Shown here: one piece after another, positions 43,039 through 54,519 of the stretch
Numbering within the stretch: position 1 is the stretch's first letter
Layout of the letters: each line of letters starts with the position of its first letter
DNA from: Staphylotrichum longicolle
Lineage: Eukaryota; Ascomycota; Sordariomycetes; Sordariales; Chaetomiaceae
Direction: 5' to 3'
Assembly: GCA_019096155.1 (NCBI GenBank)
Contig: JAHCVI010000003.1
Coordinates: 124,001-188,000, forward strand
DNA length: 64,000 nt
Made by a program: the position numbers and the translations under genes
The notes under the pieces: model-generated
The model's database searches: none
What the model was told of the DNA's origin: nothing
Seen by the model: only the letters and a program-made list of their open reading frames with translations

Positions 43039-44064
43039 TCAGCGCTTCTTCGTCTTCTTTCCCTTGCCAGTCTTTTTCGGCCTCGGTTTCGTCTCGTCCG
43101 GGTACCGATTGGCGTGTTCCATGTCGAACGCCGGCTTGTGCTTCCTGAAGAGCAGCATCGCGACCCGCGCGTCCTCTATGCTCGAGTGCTGCCCTGTCTG
43201 GATCTCAACCCCCAAAAGCTCCTTCGCCAACACCCGAAGCGCAGGTTTCGGCCCGTGCCCGTACTTCTTGAACCCAGAGAACTTGGCCGTATCCCGGATC
43301 ATCCTCGCCTGATGATCCAGCTCAAGCACCCGCAGATCGTGCTTGACGTCGTGCCCCACAACGATCCGACCCTTCAGCATCTCGGCGATCTGCGCCTGCA
43401 CTTCCTCGAACGTCCTCGCCCGGGCCATGTGCTTGGGCGCGACGCCGCTGACGTGGGTCCGCCAGTCGACGACCCGCTCCCGCGGCTTCACAAACGAGTC
43501 GTACACCTGCCGCCCGTGGAAGTCCACCACGCTGACGCGGGCCAGCGCGTCGTCGTAACCGCCGTCGCCGACGCCCACCATCTCGCAGTCGATGGCCACG
43601 TACTTGCCGAGCTCGGCATCGGGGGCGAGGCCTTCATTGGGGCGGGCCGGGTTGTCTTTGGAGAACAGGGAGTTGGATTGCAGACCTAGGCCGTAGGCTT
43701 CGGCTATGGACTCGGGGGAGATGTCGTTGTCTGCTGCCCAGACGGCGAGCGAGGGCGCCACGCCGTGTTTCGGGGGGACGGGGTCGATCTTGGAGGACTG
43801 GGTGTTGCCCATGGGGGTTTTGCTAGGACGGGGCTTTGAAGAGTTTGGGCTGGCTGGCAGGGCCGGTTTCCGTTTCTGGGGCTGGGGCTGGGGCTGTTTC
43901 TGCCTCTTCCTGGGGACGTCCCGGGCGTGGTCATCGACACTGCTGTCGGCCGCCTTCCTTTTTGGTGCTTTTTTGAATGCTGCGGGTTGTGCAGCGGGTT
44001 GTGAGGGCGACTCGGCCTTGATCTTGGCTTGCAGCTTCTTCCAGTTTGATGAGAGTCCGGCCAT
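43039..44064 (-). CDS. REX4: RNA exonuclease 4 (Rex4), DEDDh family
   Basis: 3'-5' exoribonuclease implicated in pre-rRNA processing in the nucleolus. Single exon, 341 residues. A basic, disordered N-terminus of about 145 residues (KKAPKRKAADSS, RKRQKQPQPQPQKRKPA) precedes the exonuclease domain. Catalytic motifs are Exo I AIDCEMVGVG (about 153-162), Exo II VGHDVKHDLRVL (about 237-248) and Exo III HSSIEDARVAMLLF (about 297-310), giving the DEDDh residues. The C-terminus is again basic (KPRPKKTGKGKKTKKR), probably for nuclear or rRNA targeting. Its start faces esa1 across 370 nt. Confidence 0.94.
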   Translation of the reverse strand: MAGLSSNWKKLQAKIKAESPSQPAAQPAAFKKAPKRKAADSSVDDHARDVPRKRQKQPQPQPQKRKPALPASPNSSKPRPSKTPMGNTQSSKIDPVPPKHGVAPSLAVWAADNDISPESIAEAYGLGLQSNSLFSKDNPARPNEGLAPDAELGKYVAIDCEMVGVGDGGYDDALARVSVVDFHGRQVYDSFVKPRERVVDWRTHVSGVAPKHMARARTFEEVQAQIAEMLKGRIVVGHDVKHDLRVLELDHQARMIRDTAKFSGFKKYGHGPKPALRVLAKELLGVEIQTGQHSSIEDARVAMLLFRKHKPAFDMEHANRYPDETKPRPKKTGKGKKTKKR

Positions 44065-44434
44065 GGCTGGCGTGTTACCTGGTGTTGCCTGTGGGGGTTT
44101 GCATCATGTTATGGCAGATGTTAAAAAGAGTCGAATGAGTTGAGAGTGAGTTGAGATGGGATGAACCGAGCCCTGCCTGTCTGGATTGGCTGGACTGTGT
44201 AAGAAAAATCACGGATCTTCTCTGCCATGTGGAAGTGGGGTCCCTCTCAGTGGAAGCGGTTAGCACCTGCAGAGCCATCAAGGTACTGGGACCCACTCAA
44301 ATTTAGCGCATTCTCGCGGGTTCCAGTGGACTTTTTGGAGTTTGCCCCTCCAAAGCAAAACACCATCTATCTTCACGCGGTTCCGCTGCGACATCGATTC
44401 ATCACGAACTGCGCCGTCGCCATCGACATTCACG
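44065..44434. promoter_or_regulatory. 370-nt divergent promoter of rex4 and esa1
   Basis: No specific factor sites recognised; the esa1 leader reaches the ATG at 44435. Confidence 0.45.
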
Positions 44435-46003
44435 ATGGGTCCGAACGGAGAGGCTGAGGTTGGGTCTGATGGACCACGGCAGAAGGGCAGGGCGACACCT
44501 GATACCATCACGTAGGTGGCCGAAGCACGCTTCTTGCTCCTTCTTGCTCTCTCTCCGAGTCGCCTTCCCAAGCTAACAAACAACCCCAGGATTGGGTGCA
44601 TTGCCCAGGTCACGAAAGACGGACAGCCACGGCGCGCCGAGATTCTGAGCATCAAAGAAACCAAGAGCGGCAGGCAATTCTACTGCAACTTTGACAACTT
44701 CAACAAGCGCTTGGACGAATGGGTCCCCGTCTCTAGAATTGACTTCGACCAGGACGTCGAGTGGCCGAACCCGGACAAGGACAAACAAAAGGACGCCAAG
44801 AGCAAGAAGTCAACGACCGTCTCGAAAAAGTCGCAGCCGTCCAAGAAGGCACAGAAGAAGGTCGGAAAGCGCGAGCAGTCGGTTGCGTCGGAAGGGCAGA
44901 CACCACACCCCTGGACCGAGTTTGTCGAGTCACAAAACAAGGTAGATGGGGAAGACAAGGCGAATGCGAGCTTGGAGGTTGGAGGGACGCCGGGGCTCGG
45001 CCCTGACGAGATGGAGCTGGACGAGGACGAGACGCCGGCCAGCGCTGCCAAGAAGGAGCACACGCAGTCGTTTAGTCGGGAGCAGGAGATCGAAAAGCTG
45101 CGGACATCTGGCTCTATGACGCAGAACCCGGCCGAGATCTCCCGCATCCGCAACATCTCCAAGGTCGAGTTTGGGAGGTACGTGCTGTTCCCCTGGTACT
45201 TCTCGCCGTACCCAGAGGTCTTCAGCCAGGAGGACTGCATCTACATCTGCGAGTTCTGCCTCAGCTACTACGGCGACCTCAAGTCGTTTACGCGGCACCG
45301 GATGAAGTGCACGCTCCAGCACCCGCCAGGCAACGAGATCTACAGGGACGACTTTGTGTCATTCTACGAGATTGATGGCAGGCGGCAGCGGACATGGTGC
45401 CGGAACCTGTGTCTGTTGTCCAAGATGTTCCTCGACCACAAGACGCTCTACTACGACGTGGACCCGTTTCTCTTCTACGTCATGACGACGAGGGACGACA
45501 GGGGTTCGCACCTGATCGGCTACTTCTCCAAGGAGAAGGAGAGCGCGGATGGCTACAACGTGGCCTGCATCTTAACCCTGCCGCAGTACCAGAGAAAAGG
45601 ATACGGCCGGTTGCTGATCCAGTTCTCGTATGAACTCTCCAAGATTGAGGGCAAGCTCTCGTCGCCCGAGAAGCCGCTCTCGGATCTGGGTCTGTTGAGT
45701 TACCGTCAGTACTGGTCCGAGCTCATCCTCGACCTGCTGCTTGGGTACAGCGAGCGCGAAGAAAAGTGTACTATTGAGACCATCGCGACGCGGCTTGCCA
45801 TGACGACTCAGGACGTTGAGCATACGCTCCAGGCGCTCAAGATGCAGGTGTACCACAAGGGTGAGCACAAGATCGTGATTCCAGAGAAGCTCATGCACCA
45901 GCGGGAGAAGTCGAGAGCCAAGCAGAAGCGGGTCATCGACCCGGACCGGATCCAGTGGAAGCCTCCGGTGTTCACGGCAGCCAGCAGGACATGGGGATGG
46001 TAA
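44435..46003 (+). CDS. ESA1: MYST histone acetyltransferase Esa1 (NuA4 catalytic subunit)
   Basis: Acetylates histone H4/H2A in NuA4, for transcription and DNA repair. Exons 44435-44511 and 44590-46003 (78-nt intron, donor GTAGGT, acceptor CCCCAG) give 496 residues. Order: a short Gly/Pro-rich N-terminus, a Tudor-knot/chromo-barrel domain (IGCIAQVTKDGQPRRAEILSI...LDEWVPVSRIDF, about 27-80), a Lys/Ser-rich linker, a C2HC zinc finger (CEFCLSYYGDL...HRMKC, about 247), and the MOZ/SAS acetyltransferase core with ACILTLPQYQRKGYGRLLI (catalytic Cys and acetyl-CoA loop, about 352) and SSPEKPLSDLG (catalytic Glu, about 387). The usual GxxYxxxxW ending (VFTAASRTWGW) is changed but similar. Confidence 0.96.
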
Positions 46004-46373
46004 ATTTGGAAAATCGGGAGTGGGTTTGGCTTTTCCTGTTTCTTGGGTGGTTTGGTGTTTGGTGGGAAAGGGTGTAGCGTCACATTAGTTCATATACCCT
46101 TTAACGGCATAGAGCACGCGCGCGCCTGGTGCTACGGAGTAACTAGTTATGAGCATAACGAATCAATTAAACCCGACCCACTTGTTCGCGTTCCCGGCGC
46201 GCTTGCTCCTTGGTCCCGCGTTTTCTCGCGTTTTATTGACGGTGGGCCACTGCCTCGCAGCTCTGCCCAATTCAACCCCTACCAACCGTACCCCTCCCTC
46301 ATCACCACATCACCACCATACTCTCTCGCAACGCAGGCTGTGCAGGCTGTGAGAGACACACACTCCTTTCACC
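46004..46373. other. intergenic: esa1 3' flank and mcm6 promoter
   Basis: Nothing beyond the flanks of two tandem genes is visible. Confidence 0.5.
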
Positions 46374-49300
46374 ATGGCGACACCAACAGCTTCCAGCGAT
46401 GCTGGGTTCATGACCTCGGACGGTCCCTCGAGGACCCCGCGCGCAGCACGATTCCCTGGGTCTTCGAGTGGCAGACCTGCAGTGCCGCCCTCAGAGAGCC
46501 TCGCTGGCGTCAGCGATGGCGAGGGTGAGGGTTTCGCCGACGACCAGGTGCCGGTGCGCGCCCGGCCGACAGATCCCGCCAACATCCCGCGGGTCGAGGA
46601 CAAGATCGGCCTTATCATCCAGGAGTCGTTCGAGCACTTCATTGAGGGGTACGTGGGGCTGGGCTTTCTCTGCATATCTTGCCATCGCTGACATTTGACA
46701 TTGGATGCATGCGCACAGATACGTAGACACTCCGGTAGCCTCCGGGCAACCAGCCTCGAGCGCCGTCACCACCGACAAGTACTACGTTGCCCAGATCCAC
46801 GGCCTGCGGACATACCAGCTGTCGACCTTCTACGTCGACTACAAGCACCTCGAGACCTGGCACAACGGCGCCCTGGCCGCAGGTGTCATGGAGTCGTACT
46901 ACCGCTTCCTCCCCTTCCTCACCGCCGCCCTGCACAACATGATCGCCAAGTACGAGCCACAGTACTTCCGCGAGCACCGCCAGCCGACCGCCTCGAGCCA
47001 GCACACATCGGGCGCCAGCAACATGGGGTCGGCCAGCCAGAGCGACCTCAGCAGCAAGACGGCCAACCAGCAGACCGACAAGCTGTTTTCCATCGCTTTC
47101 TACCACCTGCCGCTCGTCTCGCGCGTGCGCGCCCTCCGCGCCAGGAACATCGGCCAGCTGCTTTCCATCAGCGGCACCGTCACCCGCACGTCCGAGGTCC
47201 GCCCCGAGCTGGCGCTGGCCACGTTCGTGTGCGAGGCCTGCCGCAGCGTGGTCCCAGACGTCGAACAGACGTTCCGGTACACCGAGCCGACGCAGTGCCC
47301 GAACGCGACGTGTCTGAACCGGACCGCCTGGCGGTTGGATATCCGGCAGAGCACCTTTGTCGACTGGCAGAAGGTGAGGGTGCAGGAGAACAGCAGCGAG
47401 ATCCCCACGGGGAGCATGCCGCGCACCATGGACATCATTCTGCGCGGTGAGATGGTGGACCGGGCAAAGGCCGGCGAGAAGTGCATCTTTACCGGCGCGC
47501 TGATCGTCGTGCCGGATGTCAGCCAGCTGGGTCTGCCCGGCCTCCGGAGAGTCGCCGTGCGTGACGACCGGGGCGCCGAGGCCGGCGGCAGCGGTGTCAG
47601 CGGCCTCAAGTCTCTCGGCGTGCGCGACCTCACCTACCGCCTTGCCTTCCTAGCCTGCATGGTCAGCTCCGACATGTCGTCGATCGGCGCTTCTGGCGAT
47701 GCGCAGATCTTCGACGTCGTCGGTGCCATGACGGGCAGCGCCAACTTGGAGACGGCCGAGACAGTCAAGGAGCTGCAGGACGCTTTGGTGTCGTCTTACA
47801 CGCCGCAGGAAATGGCAGACCTCCGCGCCATGGTGCACAGCGACCACATCTACTCGCGGCTGGTGCAGTCGCTGGCGCCCATGGTGTACGGCCACGAAGT
47901 CGTCAAGAAGGGCATCCTCCTGCAGCTGCTCTCGGGCGTGAGCAAGTCCACCCCCGAAGGCATGCAGCTCCGCGGCGACATCAACATTTGCATTGTCGGC
48001 GACCCGTCCACGTCCAAGTCCCAGTTCCTCAAGTACGTCTGCAACTTTGCCCCGCGCGCCGTCTACACCTCTGGCAAGGCCTCCTCCGCCGCCGGTCTCA
48101 CGGCGGCCGTGGTCAAGGACGAAGAGACGGGCGAGTTCACCATCGAGGCCGGCGCGCTGATGCTCGCCGACAACGGCGTCTGCTGCATCGACGAGTTCGA
48201 CAAGATGGACATTGCCGACCAGGTCGCCATCCACGAAGCCATGGAGCAGCAGACCATCTCGATCGCCAAGGCCGGCATCCAGGCGACGCTCAACGCGCGC
48301 ACGTCCATCCTCGCGGCCGCCAACCCCGTCGGCGGGCGCTACAACCGCAAGACCACCCTGCGCGCCAACATCAACATGTCGGCGCCCATCATGTCCCGCT
48401 TCGATCTGTTCTTCGTCATCCTCGACGAGTGCAACGAGCAGGTCGACCGCCACCTGGCCGAGCACATTGTCGGCATCCACCAGAACCGCGACGCCGCCGT
48501 GACCCCGGAGTTCTCGACCGAGCAGCTGCAGCGGTACATCCGCTTCGCGCGCACCTTCCGCCCCGAGTTCACCGACGAGGCCAAGGAGGTGCTCGTGCAG
48601 CGCTACAAGGACCTGCGCGCCGACGACGCCCAGGGCGGCGTGGGGCGCAACAGCTACCGCATCACGGTCCGCCAGCTCGAGAGCATGATCCGCCTGTCCG
48701 AGGCCATCGCCAAGGCCAACTGCGTCGAGGACATCACGCCGGACTTCGTCAACGAGGCGTACAACCTGCTGAGGCAGAGCATCATCTCGGTGGAACACGA
48801 CGATGTGGATGTGGATGACGAGGAGGAAGAAAGCGGGGCGGTGCTGAGGGACTCGGCGGACGCGGCGGCGGGCGGCGCGCCGGTGGCGGATATGGACGGG
48901 GATGAGGTGATGGAGGAGGGTGGTGGTGGAACCGAGCGCCAGGCGTCGACCGCACCTTCGGCTGCTGCGCACGCGGGGAAGCAGATGGTGTCGTACGACA
49001 AGTACATTAGCATTGTCAACATGATTGCGTCGCACGTCGCCGAGGACGAGGCGCAGGGCAGCGGGGAGGGGATTGCCGGGGACGCGCTCGTGCAGTGGTA
49101 TCTGGAGCAGAAGGAGGACGAGCTGCAGAACGAGGAGGATTATAACAATGAGCTGGCGCTGGTGCAGAAGGTCTTGAGGAAGATGATCAGGGTATGTTTT
49201 TCCGTTCTGGTTTCCTTTTTGGAGATGGGAGAAGCTGAGATACTAATGACGACCAGGACAACATCCTCATGGCGATTCGCGGCCAAGGCATGGCAGATGC

Positions 49301-49385
49301 TGATGGCGCCGGCGAGGGCCGCTCGGCCGATGCGGCCCAGGTTGTCTATGTGCTGCATCCCAACTGCGCGGTGGAGGAGGTTTGA
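46374..49385 (+). CDS. MCM6: MCM6, subunit of the replicative helicase
   Basis: Subunit of the MCM2-7 hexamer that unwinds DNA at replication forks. Exons 46374-46648, 46719-49191 and 49257-49385 give 958 residues. A Ser/Pro-rich N-terminus is followed by the MCM N-terminal domain with zinc ribbon CEACRSV...CPNATC (about 263-290), then the AAA+ core: Walker A GDPSTSKSQFLKY (about 519), Walker B CCIDEFDKMD (about 580) and the arginine finger SRFDLFF (about 650). The C-terminal part has an acidic linker (VDVDDEEEESG) and a winged-helix region finishing VVYVLHPNCAVEEV. The last intron (49192-49256) must be removed to reach this end; read-through gives an unrelated tail. Mcm6 is assigned over its paralogs by overall similarity. 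Confidence 0.95.
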
Positions 49386-49778
49386 AACAAGGGGCTGGTC
49401 ATCGGAAGGTCATTGTAAAGGGTGGGTGGAAAGGCAGGTGACGGGCGTCTGGAGTTTGGTTGAGGATGGACGAGTATCATGGGCCGGTTTGGAACGGTAG
49501 ATATCAGTGTGGCTTTTGAAATACGATGGAAGTCGTGGTAGAAATGTGCATCGTTGGGCAACTGTTATGACACAACTCGTATGGTCAAACACCAAACTCC
49601 TTTCTTTTCGTGAACAAGTGGTTGGGAAAGGTCAAAACCAACCCTCTCATCTGCCCTGTCACAACTTTTCCATTACTTTTGCATGCCAATCCACGACTAT
49701 TTACTCAATTCTTCGCAACTTGAAACTTCGTCAACAAAACATTACTTTGGCCCCCCCATGACAAACACACCGCCCGCC
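49386..49778. other. convergent intergenic region
   Basis: 3' flanks of mcm6 and the deacetylase gene; AT-richer, with no supported feature. Confidence 0.5.
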
Positions 49779-52229
49779 TCAAAGCTTCGGCGCCTTGGGG
49801 TCCTCCATGCACTGGTCCACGCGCATCAGCGTCTTGCCCGTCGCCTTGGCCAGCTTGATGAACTCGGGCAGCAGCTCGACCGTCGAGTTGTACAGGTAGT
49901 GCATCACCATCAGGTTCCCGCCCTTGGCCAGGTCGCGCTTGAACGCGTCGAGCTGCTTCTCGGGCGTGCTCGACTGCGCCCAGATCCAGTCCTCGACGTC
50001 GATGCTCCAGCCCACGAGGTACGGGTTCGCGTCGCCCAGGTTGGCCGCCAGCCGCTGCCGCATGCGCGCGCCCTCGGTCCCGAAGGGAGGGCGGAAGTAG
50101 TTGCTGTGGGCGTTGGCGCCAAAGACCTGCCGCACGGCGCCGATGTCGTTGTTGTACTCCCAGTCGATGGAGGCCTGGTCCGGGAGGCCCTCCATCTTGG
50201 GGTGGGTGTACGAGTGCAGGGCGATCTGGTGGCCGCGCGCGGCCATGTCCTTGTAGATGTCGGCCAGGCCGTTGGTCTTGTCGAGGAGGGGCAGGCCGAC
50301 GGTGAAGAAGGTCACGGGGATGTTGGCCTGCTTGATGATGTCCATGACGCGCTTGGCGTATTTGGGGTCGCCGTCGTCGATGGCCACGGCGAACGAGTTG
50401 GGGCGCGTGCACGAGAAGACGAGCTTGCCCGAGGCGAGCTTGGTGGGGACCTTCCAGCCGGACGGGAGCGCGTCGACGATCTCCATCTTGGAGATGGTGG
50501 TCGGGGACGTGCTGTAGAAGCCCTTGAGGCTGAAGCCAATGCTGCGGGTCAGGTTGACGTTGAAGTGGTTGAGGGGCATGTAGATGTCGGTGTCGGTGCC
50601 GTAGCGAGCGGCCTCGAGCGAGTCCCACGTCTCCGGGTAGGGCTTGATCTTGTCGTCGCACTGGGCGTTGTGCTGCTGCAGGGCGACGCTGAACTTGTTG
50701 CTGCCCGTGTAGGCGATGTGGAGGTAACCGCCGGCGTAGCTGCGCAGGTCGGCGCACTTGCTGGTCAGCTGCGTGTTCCAGGCGAGGTCCGAGTCGTTGG
50801 TGCGGATCGTCAGCCGGTTGTTGCCAAACGTGAGCGTCATGCCGTCCTCGTCGCCGCCGTGCCACTCGCCCAGGGCGTTGGTGTCGCTGTTGGCGAAGTT
50901 GTCAATCACAAACCCCTTTGCCGGGACCGGCTGGGCCGTCGTCGATCGGGTAACGGGCGGGGACGTGGGGGACCCTGTCGGGATGATGTAGTCCGTGGCG
51001 GTCGAGCCGCAGTAGAAGGACAGGGGCCCCAAGATGGCGGCGGCGTTGAAGCTGGAAAAGTAGATCATGTTGAGCTTGGTGGTGTCGACGCCGGTAAAAA
51101 CGGAAAGGGGGAACCAGTAGAGCCTCTCGGTGCCGTCAAACGTCCACTTGAGCTGCGCCGTCGTCATGGTGACCGTCTTGACATTGCTGGCGCCGCACGT
51201 ATCAGTGTAGGCAAGGGTCACGGCAAAACTGGTACCCCGCGCGGCCCTGATGCGCATCGAGATGCCCCCGTACTTGTTGGCGGCGTTGAGGCAGCCGAAC
51301 TGGCTGTAAAAGTACGAGTCGGTGTTCTTGGGGGTCAGCATGACCCGGTGGCCGCTGACGGCGATGGAGGACATGGATCCGTCATCGCTCGAGGCCTGCC
51401 CCATGGCGTTGTAGCCAAGAAATGTCAGGCGTGACTGGGACTCCCAGTCATCGATCAGCAGGTTCGAGCAGGTCGGCGGCTGCGATGTGATGACGGGCGG
51501 GAGGCTGGTAGACCTGGTCACCGTCGGCGGAATCGTCGACCTCGTGGGCACGGCTGCTCCATGTTAGCCTCTTGCTGTGACCACAGGCAGCATGCGGTGT
51601 CGTACTTGTGGTCTGCGGCGGGGATACAGAGCCGCAGAGAAGAGTGATGTTGCCAATCGACCACTGCACGCCGTATTGTGAGAAGGTGGCCCACGCCATG
51701 CCGACGATGGCATCGTAGTTTGGCGTATCGCCGTCAAAGCCCTCAAACGGAAGAGTGACGGTCTGGCGCTGGCCGGTCAGGTCGCTGACAAAGTTGTAAG
51801 ACCTCTTGATGGTTTCTGAGCTGTTGCTGCAGCTGTCTGTTGTCTGCAGCTCGAACCCCAACGAACCCCCCGCGGGCCCCTGAACCGTAAACTGGATGCC
51901 ACCGTAGCCATTGGTGACGGCCTGCTGGCAATCAAACGACTCGTAAAAGTACGAGCCGGTGTCCTTGGGGATGAAGACGACCTGGCCAGCAGAGGCAGCA
52001 ATGGCCGTCATACTCCCGTCGTCTGTTTTGGGTTTGTCAGTCTCAGTTCAGTGAGATGAAGTAAAAGGTGAAGGAGATACCAACCTCCATTCTGCCAGTC
52101 CAGGTTATTGACACCGCTCGTCCACTTGGTGAAGTTGTCAATCATCAGATTGGATGAGCATGCAGCATTGACCCTGCTGGCGGTCAAGAGACCGGCGAGG
52201 CCGACGACGAGGCGGCGGTCAGACAGCAT
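49779..52229 (-). CDS. secreted polysaccharide deacetylase (CE4) with three repeated N-terminal modules
   Basis: Likely acts on chitin or another N- or O-acetylated polysaccharide outside the cell. Exons 52229-52085, 52022-51606 and 51553-49779 give 778 residues. A signal peptide (MLSDRRLVVGLAGLLTASRVNA) is followed by three similar modules of about 130-160 residues: module 1 begins CSSNLMIDNFTKW, module 2 CSNLLIDDWESQ, module 3 KGFVIDNFANSD, joined by Thr/Pro/Ser linkers. Modules 1 and 2 share DDGSM and SYFY. The C-terminal NodB domain has AIDDGDPKY in place of the usual TFDDG (about 576), HSYTHP (about 635), FRPPFG (about 676), DVEDW (about 706) and LMVMHY, so the metal ligands and general base appear present. 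Junctions follow module similarity; the first donor (GTTGGT) is weak. Standard chitin deacetylases use CBM18 modules instead, so this architecture is less common. Confidence 0.88.
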
Positions 52230-54519
52230 GGCGGGCAACAACCGATCCTAGCTATCAAAGGCGCATGGGGAGTCTCAGAGATGGCTGTGAATAGATGGCG
52301 ACACAGTATATGTATATCCTGGGCTAAAGCTACGCGGTCCGGCAGTTCAGTGCTCGGCTGGGTGCGTATATGACATGCATAACCTGGTAGCACCGCTGAG
52401 TCCTCGTCGTCCTGGTCGCAGAGAGAACCACCTCGGTTGGGCTCATAAAGGACATCGCTTCCGACAGCGCGAGAGACAGCTGGCAAGGCCGCCCATCGCT
52501 TCAGAGTGGGACGTTGAGGTGGATTCGGTATATATGGCTTACGCCATGCACAACCAGTGCCCTGCAGAACGTAATTAACGGCAGCGGGTGAAAGCGAGGG
52601 TAAATCCGCGAGGGCTGAGCATCTCGGCCAAGACTCGCCCGACGGAACTCGACAGTCCACGAAGCATCAACGAGAGACCGGGAACAAAAGCGACGCCGGT
52701 CAAAGGCATCGGGAAGGCCGGGTATCTCCCCAAAATGGATGGGCCATCGCGTTGGGGTTGAGGTCTTACAAGGCAACTCCATAGCTGCGGAACTGGAAGT
52801 TGAACCTGGCATGGAAACACAGTCTTAGGGGTTGGCAGCATAAAGCCAAGGCCAAGATGAGCTTGATTCGGCCGCCAAAGACGCGGGTAGGAGCCAAATT
52901 GGCGGGCAGGTTCGTCCCGATGCTGGAACGGGCAATCCAGGGCCCGACCCCAGAGGCACCAGGACCACTCGACGTCGATGTGAGGACTGCGAGGAGCGGG
53001 AGGACTGCCAGGGGCCAGTCTCGGCAATCAGAACCGAGACTTGGCTTGCAGATCCCGTCCTGCCAAGAAGCTGGGGTTGCTGCGGCCTCGACCACCCTCG
53101 CCGCCTCGGAGAGGATGCTTTTTCAACCCACAGGCGAGGATGACGGCAGCATTGTTGGCTCGTTGTTTGCTCCGGCTCTGGACACTGTTTCTCCCGACTC
53201 GGGCTCCTCGATGTGTAAGCGGATGATACCTGCCGGCGATGTTCAACACAACGCCACACCACCCGCAGCCTCCCACCGGGGTTTCATTGCTGCTGGGAAC
53301 AAGCTCCAACTGGAAGGTGTCTCGGTTGCGGCAGCCTTCAAATGCAACGATCGTCGCAGTTCCTCGCAGCCCGAGGCTGAACCTGCGTCTCTGGATCAAC
53401 GTTACTTCCAAGCATTGGCCAAGGCGCAGCTATTCAGCCGGACTGGCTAATGTTGTGCCCAGATTTTCCTGGCAGCCTTCCTCGAACACGGGCAATCGGC
53501 CGTATTCCTGTTGGTCCCGCCAGCGTCAGTTGTGGGAGCGAGAAGACCTGCACGCAGAGGTGTCGAGCACAGCTTCCCCAGGGAGAGCTGCCGTCGCCAA
53601 GTACCGCGCTTGCGCGTCCACTCTGTGCCAGCTAATTGCTTCAAGGCGGGAGGATGAGCATTCGTCGGGCTTGTTGATGAGGTGTCTTGGGGCCTCGAGA
53701 TCCAGGCGTCGGTGCCGAAAGTGTGGATGCGTCGCTTGAGAGAGCATCGTCCTCGGCTGCTGCCGACAACCGACTGAGCGGCTAGTCCCTTTGCAAGACC
53801 GGGACGGCATGCGTGAGGGAGCTCTATTATCTACGGAGGTGCTGCATTTTTTTCTGCATCAAATCGAAACCGTGGATGACATGATGATGCTAGGTAGGCA
53901 TCGGGTGCCGCCGGTTGCACGTCGGAACAGCGTCTGGACGACCTCGAATTTTGAAATGTGAAGGTGGGTTTGTTGAAGAGCGACCAACTGGAAGTTCAAC
54001 CCTCGTGCCGATACCAGATCTTGTCCAATGGCTCGGCGCAACTCTGAAAGCTCACAAAGTCTAAGAAGCTGGTCGCAAATCGGGTGGAAGCGTTCCTTCC
54101 CACAGCTCACTTCGACAACATGAACTGTGGGGCTCCCCTTCCACGTGATGGCCCACTGATTGGTCGGTCCAAGCCTGGGGTCCAACCCACGGTCCCACCC
54201 AACCACAACGGAAGCTTCCATTGCAAGTTACAACCCAGCCTCGAGCGAGTCCCAAATCTGGAACACACATTGCGGTATGAAGCTTGAGAGACACTCGGGC
54301 ACTTAGAACACAGGGACAACTTTTGCTGCAACTTTGGATTTGTGTTTGGCTCCACAGTCACTCAATAACAGAGCCCCTGGTCCAATCACCCGAAACCAAG
54401 TCCAAACAGCACAAACGGATCCCAACAGCACCATCCCAACTCCGTGACGCCATCCCCGCGACGTAATCACACTCCCAGCCTCCACTACAAAGACTCCAAT
54501 CTTGGACAACAAACACCCC
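52230..54519. other. 2.3-kb intergenic region between the deacetylase and trs85 genes
   Basis: Promoter sides of both divergent genes. An open frame of 216 codons at 52800-53450 (+) matches no family I know and has no convincing start context or splice signals, so I do not call it. Confidence 0.45.

Noticed and set aside
47650..49035. 461-codon minus-strand frame
   Set aside because: Antisense to mcm6, no family features.
49683..51434. 583-codon plus-strand frame
   Set aside because: Antisense shadow of the CE4 deacetylase; composition is Val/Gly/Asp/Glu-rich as expected for a shadow.
52800..53450. 216-codon plus-strand frame in the intergenic region
   Set aside because: No homology recognised, mixed composition, no supporting context; the length is within chance for this GC content.
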